Below are positions 53,941 to 64,000 of a DNA stretch of 64,000 bases, piece by piece. Made by a program: the position numbers and the translations under genes. Below the pieces are notes generated by a model. It had not been told where the DNA came from, did no database searches, and saw only the letters and a program-made list of their open reading frames with translations. Position 1 is the stretch's first letter. The number at the start of each line of letters is the position of its first letter. The stretch comes from Silurus meridionalis (taxonomy: Eukaryota; Chordata; Actinopteri; Siluriformes; Siluridae): the NCBI RefSeq assembly GCF_014805685.1, contig NC_060896.1, positions 14,641,889 through 14,705,888 of the forward strand, given 5' to 3'.

Positions 53941-56900
53941 ATTTATTAACTTATACGACCTAATGTTTTCTGAGTGTGTATACATATTGATGTGTGACAG
54001 TGTGTGTAAAATATCTGGCCACAGGTGGAGAGCTCTTTCAACTTTTTAGAGATCTATGCCATCAGCATTGAGAGTCATGATCAGGTAAACCCACATTTTT
54101 TCCCTCTTGTTTTTCCACCTCTCTTTGTCTCAGTACTAGCTTAGCATCTGGGTTCGTAATTTATCATTGTTTTTGAATTTTTGTAGTTTTGAGGTCTCCA
54201 CTCTCAGACTGTATATTTTTAGATATCCTGTTTCCCACACAATGCGCAAAAGCCTGTTAGTGAGAAATTACTTATATGCCCCTGGTTTCTTTTAGTATTA
54301 TAATGTTTGGGATGATGGCACACATCATTTTAGAAACCATATGTGTTGTTGGCTATTAAGCATTTCACATTAAAACTAACATTGATGCTGTGAAGGTTAT
54401 ATTCAGTTATTTTGTGCTGTATACACTTACTTGTTTATGTAAAACTTTTTTACGGAATGAATGTTATATACAATATTTATGTAATATAAAATACTTGTTA
54501 CTTTTGTCAAATCAAGAAGAAAAGCATGAGGTTCTGAGTAAAAAACACTTGCAGTATGCAGTAAAGCCTGGGGCTGATCTTTTTCTAGTCTTGTCTGTAG
54601 ACTGATAGTCGATTAATTGCATGTAATCAATTTCATTCATCAATTGACTGATTACTGAAAATGCCTTTAGAGGAGAAGTTACTTTTTTTATTTAATACAA
54701 AGGACATGAAGGGACAAACAAAAGAACTGAAAGTTTTGTGTGATTTGACTGCAATACTGGATAATGGCAAGTTTCTGCTTGCTGTATTTGTTATTTGCTA
54801 TCAATTACAGACTAGACTTAAATACTTGAGTAGTGATCATAAATCTGTATTTTACTAAGTCTGTCTTTATGGCTATGTGTAATAGTTTTATGTGTATGAT
54901 GAGCTATAATGAATAAACCATGATGCTTACCTGTTCAATATTTTAACCAGCCTTCAGTTTATGCTACTATAGTACTATTATATGTATTACTATATTGTTT
55001 TTCTTATAGTTTTTAAAAGGATAATGTCATTAAAGCTGTTATTGTTCTGACCAGTGACTGTAGAGATTTAATCTGCATTTAATCACCTCAACAACGATGA
55101 ATTGTAATGAAATTTACATTTGTTGGCCACCCATATGAGGATGGTTTCTCTTCTGAGTCTGGTTCCTCTTCTGAGTCTGGTTCCTCTCAAGGTTTCTTCC
55201 TCAGGGAGTTTTTACTTGCCACAGTTGTCACCGGCTTGCTCTTTAGAGACAAACTTAAAATTATAATGAACAAATTTGTACATAGTTTTATTACTGCTAT
55301 ATGTGTGTTAAGCTATTTTGAGACATACAAAGTGCAATACAAAAAAAATACATTGAATTGAATTTTTCTCACCAGAGTGAATGAAAAGAAGCTGAATATA
55401 CTGGAACTATTTTAAATAATATATTTTTACAAACATCTTAGGTTTATGCCTAACATTGCCTATGCAGAACTGTGGGGTAAAATTGCAATCAAGTCAGCTC
55501 TGTTATCAAAAGGGCAAAAGTATAAAGAGAAAATTTAGTTTCACAGTGGAACCATGTTTGCTGGTTTGTGGTCTGTCATTGTGATGTATGTAGACACACC
55601 TCTCAGGATCTCTGTGCTCGCTGTCATCAAGAAAATTCGTCACTGATCTGCTGCTCTCTGTGTCTTTACCTGCTTTGTCCAAATCAGCAACTGTGGATAT
55701 AGGATTTAGAGTTGAAGATATATGCAAGTTAAATTTTTAACTTGCATTGTTTCACTCCCTGTGTGTGTATGTCTGTGTGTGTAAATACCAGTTGACTATT
55801 GAAACGGACAGACAGATTTATTCTCTCAGCCTGATGTCAGTGGAGGATCTGGAGGCTGTGGTCTGTCATGTGGCAGCCTCACTCAAGAAAATCTTCCCCG
55901 ATTCATCACCTTGGTGAGTAAACAGCCTGCAAACATTACCAGACCTCAAAGCTTTGTTATGCTTTGTAATCATGAGGTCAAACATTATCTTAGCTGTCCG
56001 TATTATTGTTTTATAGCACAGAAGAAGAGAACAGGTGGCTGAGAATGCCTTCAAACTGCATTGCTTTACTATTGTATCTTTGCTACACATTAATGTTACA
56101 TATCCATTGGCCTTTGTCTGTATCTTATCACACTATAGCTCATGACTTCCTCCAGATGAAACATGATAACGTTTTTGTTTCGGTCATTGCTTGTCATTTG
56201 TACTGGTGGACATGAATAACATTTAAAGACCTACCACTTCTAAAAGTACTTAAATAAGCACTTCTCATAGTAAAAAAATAAACATTACAAATGTATATAT
56301 ATTTTTTTTTATGTATATTCTTTCCCACAAGAAATTTTTGAAGGTATGGTATTCTTCAGAAAAGCACCAAAACATATTTGTTGATAGAAATTTTAAAACA
56401 CTTCTGTAGGCTGCATGCTGGATATACTTTCCATATAGTACCCAAACCATGACTGGAGAATCAGTTGTGTATTTTTAGTAGAAAATAACAGTGCTCCATA
56501 TTGGAAAATATTAATCAATAAGGGTTAGTGACTCATGCTGAATCTAGTCACAGCATTTCCTGTATTTATGAGTAGTGACATTTTGGGGATCATATTGCTC
56601 TCTTCTTTTTGTTTGTTAGGAAACTATTAAAGAAAGTTCCTCCTGATCTTCAGGAGAGGTTGTGGGGTCTGACTTCTAAAGTTGAAGAGCAGCTGAATGG
56701 GGCTCAGAGGCCATGTGGTCTGTAGAATCATCATTTTAATCTTTGTATAACATTGTAATAATGTACAGTATGTATAAATTAATTTGAGATCATATTCTCA
56801 TGAAACCCCTCTGAAAAATAATAGAACATGCTGATGTTTCATGTGTTATGATATTGGAGCTGTTTTTAATACACAAATGATGAAGTAATTCTGATAATGT

Positions 56901-59900
56901 TACATAACCTGCTTAATGGCTAACCTCATTGTCCTACACCGTTTACGTTTTTGCAATTGCCGGCATTCTTCTTGGTGGGTTATTGTAGGGGGATTCTCAG
57001 ACACATACGCCGCGCTTTGTGACTTCAACGACTTCCCGTGTCGCGAGGAAGTCCAGTGGGTCAGAGCAGTTCATTGTTTAATAAAGTTTCAAACATAACA
57101 ATAATCTCATTGCTTAGAACTTTGTTGTTAATGATTCTTGCCATTGCTGTGTAGGATGTCAACAATATCTACCATGTTCAGAATTGTCGGGAATTCAACC
57201 TTTTGGACTTCAGTCATTTAGAGAGCAGGTAAAAGGCTTTGTGAGCTTGTTATGGATTTTATAATATATCTAGTATGATCCTATGCTGTCCTATCAGTAT
57301 GTGTCAGCATTCAGATCAGTGAATGTGTCTGTTTCGGTTTGTTTAATGTTGCTAACATAATTTTTTTTTTGTTTCATATATTTACATAAATGATTCATTT
57401 ACTGTGATTATCTCACTTAGAGATCTGGCATTGGCTGTAGGTGCTCTGTCCTTCAACCAATGGTTCACCAAGATCTACAGCAAAGATTTTAAACTGGTAA
57501 ACTTGGATATCAGCCATTGTTATTGAAAACCAGTGTGGCGAAGATCACGGGCATCCAGTATGGTTTTTCCGGCCTTGACCCTTACGCACAGAGATTGTTC
57601 CAGATTCTCCGAATCTTTGGATGATATTATGCACTGTAGATGATGATAACTTCAATCTCTTTGCAATTTTTCTCTGAGAAACTCCTTTCTGATATTGCTC
57701 CACTATTTTTCGCTGCAGCATTTGGGGAATTGGTGATCCTCTGCCCACCTTGACTTCTGAGAGACACTGCCACTCTGAGAGGCTCTTTTTTATACCCAAT
57801 CATGTTGCCAATTGTCCTAATAAGTTGCAAATTGGTTCTCCAGCTGTTCCTTATATGTAAATTTAATTTTTCCGGCCTCTTATTGCTACCTGTCCCAACT
57901 TTTTTGGAATGTGTAGCTCTCATGAAATCCAAAGTGAGCCAGTATTTGGCATGACATTTAAAAATGTCTCACTTTTAACATTTGATATGTTATCTATATT
58001 CAATTGTGAGTTCAAGTTTAACATCAGTAAATTATTTCATTCCTTTTCTTTTCACAATTTGTACAGTGTCCCAACTTTTTTGGAATCGGGTTTGTAGTAG
58101 TTGAGTTTGTGGTCTGTTTGGTAAGAGAGATAGTAGTTGTGAAAAGAAAGTAAAAGTGTTCCATATCCCCCCTGTGTGTTAAACAGCCTTATTGTTAGAT
58201 CATATGTTAGAATGAAGTAATTTTTCCTTTTCATTGCGCTTGTGTGTGTGTGTGTGTGTAGACACTAGATGTTCAGGAGCAAGTGATCTACCTCATTAGC
58301 AGGTCCACAGCTCTTCAGGAATTGAGTCTGGAGGCCAGTGGACTTAAAATGTGAGTGCAAACTGGCTCTCCAGAAAAAATAAAAATGCTGGTACTAACAT
58401 AGGAATTTAACTTATTCGCAGACTACTGAAAATATCTCCATACAGTTCATACCACTGAGGGTATATTCTGATAAATGTCATTTTAAGACTAATGCAAAAA
58501 TACCTATTCTTACTATTAGATGTCAAATAGATATTTGCATTCTCGTTCTGTCTCTGAATTATGCTGAAGGGATTTTGCTGTAAAGATGGCCTGTGCCCTT
58601 CATGAACAGCCGTCCTCTGCACTGCGTGCCATCAACCTGTCATCTAACGCCTTAGAGGATAAAGGTATTTGTGTGCTTCTTTTGTATCTTCACAAATGTA
58701 AAGCATTTGGTGCTGTAGTGTGAACTGATCAACACATACAAGCATGCTGTCCTACTCTTTTACATTCTCATGATGTAGTTTGTAGATGAATAGTGTTAGT
58801 AGTACTTTTCTATGATATTGTACAGTCTTCCTAACTGTTCAAAATGAAAATCATTAACTCGTTCTCCCATTCTCCCAAATTGGTAATTTAATTGTTTATG
58901 ACAATAATATTTGATTATCTTTATTTTCCTTATTTCCATTCCTTCTTGTCTTTCTCCGTTTCTCTTAGGTGTAATGGCACTTAGTCAGATCTGGGCACGG
59001 CTGTCTTCTGGTCTCAGTCAGCTCTATCTGTCCAAAGTCTCTCTATCACCTAAAGGTACCTCAGGCCTGAAAAATGTATACCAATATATATGACAAAGAT
59101 CACACAGTTTTCCCAACACATGCAAAGCCAGTAGGGCTTTCTTAATGGAAGATTTATTTCATACATGTTTTATCTTCTGATGAATATACACCAAATTCAC
59201 AGATTTTTAGGAGTCAAGTTAGAATTTCAGCATGTGTGATGCTGTGTGATGTTATCAACATTATGATACAAACATGCTTAGGATGTTTAAGTCTTTCGTT
59301 CTGGTTATCTGGTAGGACTGGGCAGTATTGCTCAGGTGCTCCACCAGAACAAATCTTTCTCCAAGTCACTAACACATCTGGACCTGAGTGGGAATGCAGG
59401 ATGTCTAGCTACAGAGGATGCCATGGTAAGAAACAAAGAGAAATGTGGCATCTCATTGTACATTAATTTAGGATATTTCTTTCTCATTTTGACTGTGTAT
59501 AGAAGTATGTTAATTAGCCTGGTTTGGCTGAAAAAAGTCTCTGGTGATTACATCTTTCTCCTGTTTTACTCTAGTGTTGTTGACAGGCAGAATAATTTAT
59601 CCGAAAGTAAATTCAGTCAACAGAATTCTTTTGCCATTCTGTGTTCCTAAAATGAATCCCTTAGATGTTTTTAACATCGATAAAGAATGACCCCTGTTCC
59701 AAAGGAATTGTCTTTATTTGAGAATAAGTCTAGCACATGCTGTTAGATATTTAGGGGAAACAGATAAACTATAATTAAAAGGTATTCAAAAAGCAATTTT
59801 GACACTTTTTTTGTTGTGTCAAATATTTTTGGATACAGTCTTTAAGCTCTGGCCTCTTTTCCTTCTAGAATCTTTTCAATTTTCTGTCAGCCCCCAACGT

Positions 59901-61439
59901 TGTGTCCCATCTGGACCTTAGCTCTACCGACTGCCCTTTGGACACCGTGAGTAAAATCTCACAGTCTTCACATTTTTCCTGCATACTTTCTTTTCATGTC
60001 AGGAAGAAAGCATGTGACAGTTATGTCCTAAATCCATATTTCTTTCTGTTTTTCTTTCTTAAGCTTTTTGTGTCTCTCTCAGCTGGTTGCTACACTACTT
60101 TAACTCACCTCAACCTCTCCAGGAACACTTTCTCACATAGGTAAGATTAGCACAACTAGAAAACCTCCACATGCACATCCACATGAGCTCGCTTCTCTAA
60201 TTAGACTGATCCTAGTAACTAAACTGATCATAGACAAGTGCTTCTTTGTTGTGTTGTATTGTGTTATGAACACATGCACAAAGCTGAGGCAGGATGTCTG
60301 TTGTAGGAAGGTACGCGAGGTAACACGAAGCGTGAGGGACTTTTTCACAAAGAGCATGGAGCTGAAGTATGTTGGACTGTCTGGAACTAGACTGCTTCCA
60401 GAAGCCCTGAGGTACCAGATATCTAACTTCTATTATAAATGAGACAACCATCATTTTCTGTATACAGTAGAGGTAGAGTACAATCACACTGTATTTATAT
60501 TTGTTTAATGCAACAAATATTGGTGTCTGTATTTCATTTATATATTTGTCTGTGTTTTTTGTTTGTTGAGTATAAATTAAATGGAATACCTCCAACTATG
60601 CCACAAAGAACACTGGAAAACTCCAGATACAGTAATATCAGAACTGTCAGCATTGTCTATGAATTCTGGTTGTCTCTGCAAGAGATGTGTACAAGACTGT
60701 TTTTCTTTTTAATCCTGCTCACACAGTTATTACATTTGTTTGTATGTGCTCCTTATATTAATTTACATTCATATACATGGAATTGGCTCAAATTACTAAC
60801 CAGGCATCTGCTAGGAATGCTGTAAATACATAATGCATGCAGCATGACAGTGACAACCTTCCACTCACATTGCATTTTAGTTGCTCTCTGCAGGATCTCA
60901 GTCCGAACACACCTCTATACATCTCAGGTCTCACTCAGTAGCATTGAGAACCTTAGAAAATTGAACAGTGCATCTCCTGTTCCTGTCTGTAATACACACA
61001 TCTGCTTATTTCAAATAATGTATGTGTATTTGGTTACATCCCAAATATGTTATTAGTGCAAACAGACTTTTCATTATATAGTCTGTTCTATATGGTCATA
61101 GTCTTATTACAAACCCATTCCTAGATGTTCCTAGATATTCGAATTGAACCTTTAATTGAAACCTGCCTACAAATCTACTGAAATGTGTTATTTTATTATA
61201 ACATGTGATTTGGGATATTGCTTATTTGATTGTACTATAGGCCAAGTATCGTAGTAAAGTAAAGTAAGTAAAGTAGCAGCTTTATCTATAGATATTATAG
61301 ATATATTGTGGTTTTATGTATTCTGAATTGTACATACATATTTGCATTTGATATAATAGGTTATTACTCCAGGGCTTGGCCACTAACAGTTATCTATCTG
61401 ACCTGGAATTGGATATTAGCAGCTGCGAGGTATAATCAT

Positions 61440-61475
<36 letters not shown>

Positions 61476-63853
61476 CATTCACACAAAGTAATATGCTGGC
61501 ATTTTGGTCGGGTTGATGGAACATGTTATTTATGTGCAGCTGAAATCCAGTGGAGCACAGGTGATTCAGGACCATATTTTTGAGGCAAAGGCTATATGCA
61601 GCCTGGATCTGTCTGACAACGGTACAACCTCCAAATTCTTGTCTTTCCTTTATTTAAAATTTTAGCTCCTATTTTCTGTATTTTTATGCATGTGCATTTT
61701 TCCCTTCTCCTCAAAGTTATTCTTATTCTAGAGAAAAAGAGAGCTATGGCTTCCTTTACATCTGTTACAGTGTGGTTTGTGAGCATGTCTCTCACATGCT
61801 AAATATAAATATTTTGAATATATTAGATATTTACGAGGCAAAGGGATTCTCCAGCTCAGCATGGAGTCACTGATGGTACTGTTGCAAAATCAGTTGGCTT
61901 TGTTTGTACATACCGGTTCTGGAGCAGGAATTCCTTTGGCATAGATGGATACATATTTGACTACTAATAGTAATTATTATGAACTATTTAGTACCTACAT
62001 AAAAACTTGTGTGAAATGCCTGTATCTTAAACATTAGGCAGAGAGCTATATGTAAATGCAGAGTGTTTATGACTAAGCAACACTTATAACAAGAATAGGG
62101 TATGACCTCAGTGTCAGAGAAATCAGAAATCATACAGGCAAGATTTCCTGTGTATGAAATTATTTCCGGAAGTGCATGATTAGAAATTAGGTGATTCTGA
62201 ATGGCACAAAATGATTGATTTGTGACTTAGAATTCTGATATGTGCACATACATGCATGTCCATCAAGTGATGATTAAAACTAATTATACTGTTATTTATG
62301 TTATTGCAAAAAGCCAATTTACATGTTTGGCCCACAGGTTTTGAGAATGACATGGTGACTCTAGTGCTTTCTATCGGTCGCAGTCACTCAATACGTCACC
62401 TGGCCCTTGGACGCAACTTTGCCATGAAGTCTCGGTGAGGTCTTTTATTAAACACCTACTGTAATGTATTGGAATCTCACTGTAATCTTGTTGATTCACC
62501 CACTCATTCTCTGTCACTTTGTTTACACATTTATTCATGCTGCTTCTCATTCAAAAATCTCATTTATTGTTATCGTCTCCTCTTGGCTAATTATCTCTCA
62601 GGGCTCTGACAGATGTGCTTCACCGAATTGTGCAGCTCATCCAGGAGGAGGAATGTGTGAGTAATGGATCTGTTCACCGCAAGAAACACTTCATCACATA
62701 CAACAGCATGCAGCCGTTATTATCTGTGGGATGGTTGCAGTTTTGGAAAAGGAGATTCAGATTGATTCATAATGCTGCTGACTTATATTGTGGATGCCCA
62801 TAGTGCTAATAATAATCACTGTTATTGCCCCACTTCTTAGCTGTGTTTAAAGGTCATAAGATTCTAACAGTGTAGTCTGTACATAATAACAGACAACTGA
62901 AGCTGCTTAATTTGTATGCTTATGTAGGAGGTGTCATGAGTATGTGCAACACCAGAAAGCCTGTAGGAGTCCTAAGGGATGCCAACCCCTCCTCCTTTCA
63001 GCAAGGCAGGAGTTTTAATCACCTACAATCCCTTTTCTCTGAGGCATACCGCCCTTGTTAATTATCCATCTATTCTTAAGACTGACTGTGCTACAGCTGG
63101 CCTTGTCCCCTTCTTCTATCTTTCTCTCCATTAGTCATCTGTCAAATGCCAACTGCGGGTTTATCAATTGTCATCAAAGTCTTGTGGCCTAACATGCAAA
63201 AATTGGCCTTTTAAATGCCTTTTTGTTACGGTTCAGTGGAAGCACCATTTGTGTATGATAATCAAAAAAGGAAATGAGTTATGTGTTGTAACTGTGTGTA
63301 ACAGAATATTAATATTTCTTGAATAAATCTGGTCATCAGTGGTCAGGCTGTCAGAAATACCAGATTAAATCCCTGTTTCTGTTTTCCCAGCCATTGGAGT
63401 CTTTGTCAGTGAGTGACTCCAAACTAAAGACAGGCACCACGATCCTCATCAACAGCCTGGGCAGCAACTCCAGCCTCTCAAAAATTGATATCAGTGGAAA
63501 CTTTATTGGAGACACTGGTGCAAAGATGCTAGCTAAAGCTTTGATTATCAACACCAAACTCAAGTAAACATCTTATTAGCTTTGATCTTATTGTATATGT
63601 TATCCATTCATACTTAACAATGCTGGCTTCTGAAAATTACCCACCAGTTTAATGAAGTGCTATGGATACCTGTGTTTATTGTACTAATACAATGCTGTTG
63701 TTGTTTTGGACACAGAACACTGGTTTGGGACAGAAACAATGTGACTGCCTCAGGTTTTATGGATGTAGCTAACGCTCTGGAAAGGTGTGTGTTTATTGGT
63801 TTTACATCTGTAGATAAACTGGAGGTTTGTGTTTGATTATTAAATCGGTTAAA

Positions 63854-63890
<37 letters not shown>

Positions 63891-63984
63891 GAACACAACA
63901 CTACAGCACATGTCTATACCCATGAGTGATATGACTCAGTCTTACCGCACCAACCCAGAGAAGACTGAAGAGGCAATGAGGAAG
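42049..63984 (+). CDS. carmil2: CARMIL2 (RLTPR), capping protein regulator, 5' part
   Basis: Coding exons: 42049-42085, 42287-42381, 44140-44190, 54025-54084, 55792-55913, 56620-56717, 56989-57059, 57155-57228, 57421-57496, 58262-58350, 58570-58664, 58969-59055, 59316-59425, 59869-59946, 60064-60140, 60307-60411, 61360-61429, 61540-61621, 62338-62434, 62602-62656, 63391-63563, 63716-63784, 63891-63984, then out of the window. All phases close: 655 residues. CARMILs regulate actin capping protein; mammalian CARMIL2 also supports CD28 signalling in T cells. Seen: PH-like region (residues 1-125), [19 protein letters not shown], then leucine-rich repeats with LDLS/LNLS steps. [20 protein letters not shown] and [17 protein letters not shown] match CARMIL2 better than CARMIL1 or 3. 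The capping-protein-binding C-terminus lies beyond the window. The start ([14 protein letters not shown]) aligns with the human start. Confidence 0.93.
43020..43850 (+). mobile_element. Tc1-like transposase relic, plus strand
   Basis: Heavily mutated, but the order of segments is that of a fish Tc1 transposase gene. ACCCTGAGAATAGCATC and then ACAATGAAGCTTGGTGGTGA with GCATCATG match the region around TVKHGGGS. AAAATGGATGAACCCAAATA and then CAGAAGAAAACCTG match the downstream helix. There are no intact frames or termini. Boundaries are approximate. Confidence 0.55.
44052..44133 (+). repeat. (CT)41 tract upstream of the CARMIL2 exon 3 acceptor
   Basis: About 41 uninterrupted CT units end 6 nt before the acceptor (ACGCAG, exon from 44140). 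The tract acts as, or hides, the pyrimidine tract of this splice site. Confidence 0.95.
44460..44620 (+). mobile_element. Tc1-like transposon terminal fragment
   Basis: TTTTCACTTTGACATTATGGGG, then TACTGAGTATAGAT, GGAAAAAGTGAAGGAGC and CTTTCTGAATGTAT, is the 3' end of a common fish Tc1 family. A matching end in reverse orientation (GTGCATTCAGAAAGTATTTA) occurs at 47648. The RTE-type LINE and other elements lie between the two ends. Confidence 0.6.
44600..47075 (-). mobile_element. RTE-type LINE, antisense to CARMIL2, inactivated
   Basis: Minus-strand frames, in element order from high to low coordinate, read as an APE-type endonuclease ([64 protein letters not shown]). They continue through [16 protein letters not shown] to reverse transcriptase and its tail ([41 protein letters not shown]). 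Frames are broken by stops and shifts, and the catalytic RT core is largely missing. Host gene sets often label such frames as craniofacial development protein 2-like. At 2.5 kb it is close to element length. Confidence 0.85.
47265..47580 (-). mobile_element. Tc1-like element fragment
   Basis: The right end, GGTGTGTCCAAACTTTTGGT, then CTGTACTGTAT, is a well-known fish Tc1 terminus. The minus strand carries a decayed transposase tail ([20 protein letters not shown]). It abuts an AT microsatellite. Confidence 0.6.
47578..47639. repeat. (AT)n microsatellite
   Basis: About 31 AT units lie between two Tc1-type termini, apparently grown from their TACTGTATAT ends. Confidence 0.95.
47640..48800 (-). 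mobile_element. Tc1-like transposon with inverted 5' duplication
   Basis: The left side carries a Tc1 terminus (AAAATCAGCAGGGGATCAAA, then TAATTATTTCCCCC). The minus strand from 48752 encodes the transposase start ([20 protein letters not shown], then [19 protein letters not shown]) and, further down, decayed middle parts. The same start appears on the plus strand at 48008 ([20 protein letters not shown]). The two copies form 106-bp inverted arms at 47988-48093 and 48667-48772. Confidence 0.75.
48806..49260. repeat. Dispersed DNA-transposon-like repeat
   Basis: It starts GGGCTGTCAATCGATTAAAA, then TATTTAATCGCG, a string seen at the end of abundant fish non-autonomous elements. It appears to end around ATAATCGCGTGTTAATAAAA. 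No target duplication was found, so boundaries and class are uncertain. Confidence 0.4.
49550..50473 (+). mobile_element. hAT element with 8-bp duplication and BED-finger relic
   Basis: Element 49558-50465 (908 bp). The left terminus CAGTGTTGGGCAA and the reverse complement of the right terminus, CAGTGTTGTGCTA, match at 11 of 13 bases. Both sides carry CCTGTAAT (49550-49557 and 50466-50473), an exact 8-bp duplication. Inside, GKCKL-type residues ([19 protein letters not shown] and, after a frameshift, [18 protein letters not shown]) give the C-C-H-H spacing of a BED zinc finger, the N-terminus of hAT transposases. The catalytic part is deleted. Sub-terminal GTTACTAGTTACTTT-type repeats are also present. 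Confidence 0.88.
50670..50800. repeat. Dispersed repeat with CAAGT tandem start
   Basis: TCAAGTCAACTCAAGTCAAG, then TCAATTGTCATTTCATAC and GCAGTGAAATGAAACAACGT, is a frequent fish interspersed repeat. Class is not certain. Confidence 0.5.
51125..51320. repeat. Dispersed repeat fragment resembling the RTE leader
   Basis: CTTATGTTGGATGTCCTGCC, then TGACAAAACCCTCTCC, resembles TTTTACGCTGGATGCCCTTC, then CTAATGCAACCCC, at about 46991-47022 in the RTE-type LINE. It is probably a fragment of a related element. Confidence 0.4.
51400..51870 (-). mobile_element. Tc1-like transposase relic, minus strand
   Basis: GCATTATGCTGCCACCATCA, TTGGGCAGGTGATTAG, GAGAATCTTGTTCC and AGAGTCCATCAGGTGCC, then GGTTGTCCTTCTGGAGC, are the antisense strings of a typical fish Tc1 transposase gene in the right order. 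No open frame remains. Confidence 0.65.
51945..52260 (-). mobile_element. Tc1-like transposon 3' fragment, minus strand
   Basis: GGCCTGGGTGCAGTCAGTGT, then TCCAATTCATCCCA and, further on, TGTGCACAGGGGTACTGTC, is the antisense of the family fragment at 19300-19600. It ends in CAATACTTTTGTCCATATAT, a Tc1-type terminus. Confidence 0.6.
52392..53168 (-). mobile_element. PIF/Harbinger-like element relic
   Basis: Ends resemble each other inverted: GGTGTGTTTACATG on the left and, on the reverse of the right end, CCATGGTTACATGT. A minus-strand frame at 52690-52953 contains [20 protein letters not shown], followed by [12 protein letters not shown] and LCGLVEGF. This resembles the N-terminal region of fish PIF/Harbinger transposases (from memory). 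The catalytic domain is absent. Confidence 0.5.
53879..53935. repeat. (CA)n microsatellite
   Basis: About 28 CA units lie 89 bp upstream of CARMIL2 exon 4. Confidence 0.95.
54085..55791. other. CARMIL2 intron 4
   Basis: The intron (1.7 kb) contains the LINE 3' remnant listed next and TG-rich sequence just before the exon 5 acceptor. Nothing else is recognised. Confidence 0.55.
55105..55370 (+). repeat. LINE 3'-end remnant with an 18-bp tandem duplication
   Basis: TCTTCTGAGTCTGGTTCC occurs twice in tandem. CTCAAGGTTTCTTCCTCAGG, then GAGTTTTTACTTGCC and AGTGCAATACAAA, follow. This is a common fish LINE tail, the plus-strand counterpart of the remnant at 21760-21900. Confidence 0.6.
55914..56619. 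other. CARMIL2 intron 5, nothing recognised
   Basis: The intron is about 700 bp of AT-rich sequence. No repeat family or exon could be supported. Confidence 0.5.
57510..57835 (-). mobile_element. Tc1-like transposase N-terminal relic, minus strand
   Basis: The minus-strand frame 57545-57799 contains [20 protein letters not shown], then [15 protein letters not shown] and [12 protein letters not shown]. This is the paired-type helix-turn-helix of Tc1 transposases with its GRPR-like hook. The catalytic domain is absent. It lies in CARMIL2 intron 9. Confidence 0.7.
57880..58100. mobile_element. Non-autonomous DNA transposon end
   Basis: CTGTCCCAACTTTTTTGGAA and, at the right border, GTGTCCCAACTTTTTTGGAA, then TCGGGTTTGTAG, are the typical terminal strings of an abundant fish MITE that begins CTACAAACCCGATTCC. 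The left border merges with the Tc1 relic. Superfamily not assigned. Confidence 0.55.
60412..61359. other. CARMIL2 intron 16, nothing recognised
   Basis: The intron is about 950 bp of AT-rich sequence. A short exon-like stretch near 60889-60945 was examined and rejected. No known repeat is seen. Confidence 0.5.
61438..61470. repeat. (CA)n microsatellite
   Basis: About 16 CA units start 9 nt after the exon 17 donor (GTATAA) of CARMIL2. Confidence 0.93.
61622..62337. other. CARMIL2 intron 18, nothing recognised
   Basis: The intron is about 715 bp of AT-rich sequence with no identifiable element. Confidence 0.5.
62657..63390. other. CARMIL2 intron 20, nothing recognised
   Basis: The intron is about 730 bp. 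The middle (62935-63180) is less AT-rich than its surroundings but has no coding frame I can support. Confidence 0.5.
63856..63890 (+). repeat. (TG)n abutting the CARMIL2 exon 23 acceptor
   Basis: About 16 TG units run directly into TAG before the exon that starts at 63891. Confidence 0.9.
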
Positions 63985-64000
63985 GTTAGTAAAGAACGAT

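Larger units (their letters stand above)
44191..54024. other. CARMIL2 intron 3, 9.8 kb transposon nest
   Basis: This is the largest intron of the gene in this window. It is filled with Tc1-like, hAT, RTE-type LINE and PIF/Harbinger-like remnants, listed separately. No extra CARMIL2 exon could be supported. Confidence 0.8.

Noticed and set aside
60889..60945. Exon-like stretch TTGCTCTCTGCAGGATCTCA with AG and GT borders
   Set aside because: It was first tried as the CARMIL2 exon after 60411. The exon at 61360-61429 instead gives the expected [20 protein letters not shown] sequence in phase.

Overview
The window is teleost fish nuclear DNA. Three vertebrate genes with many GT-AG introns lie on the plus strand, in dense fish-type repeats: CA/TG, CT and AT microsatellites, Tc1/mariner and hAT transposons, RTE and L2-like LINEs, and tRNA-derived SINEs. 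The SINE type resembles ones I associate with catfishes and related ostariophysans, so a catfish-like fish is my best guess (low confidence).

Layout. 1-6165 is flank or 5' intron with three dispersed repeats and no exon I can support. 6192-32175 is RIPOR1 (FAM65A), a Rho effector, in 21 coding exons (1070 codons). Its 3'UTR runs up to the CpG-rich CTCF promoter near 33.7-33.95 kb. CTCF is complete: 11 coding exons from 35699 to 39539 encode 803 residues with all eleven zinc fingers, followed by a 3'UTR to about 41.2 kb. CARMIL2 (RLTPR) starts at 42049 and leaves the window after at least 23 coding exons (655 codons; PH-like region plus leucine-rich repeats). Its intron 3 (44191-54024) is a 9.8 kb nest of transposons.

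How the genes relate. As I recall the human map, the order and orientation RIPOR1-CTCF-CARMIL2 match 16q22.1. The proteins do not form one pathway: RIPOR1 and CARMIL2 act on Rho and actin, CTCF on chromatin architecture. They are linked by conserved synteny and close head-to-tail spacing.

I assigned exons by hand from reading frame, splice dinucleotides and remembered mammalian proteins; phases close exactly across all three models. I see no novel multi-gene system. The most interesting observations are a 48-codon, phase 0-0 candidate cassette exon in RIPOR1 (23970-24113), splice acceptors abutted by TG or CT microsatellites, an acceptor with an A-run in place of a pyrimidine tract in CTCF, two hAT elements with perfect 8-bp target duplications, and a Tc1 fold-back.
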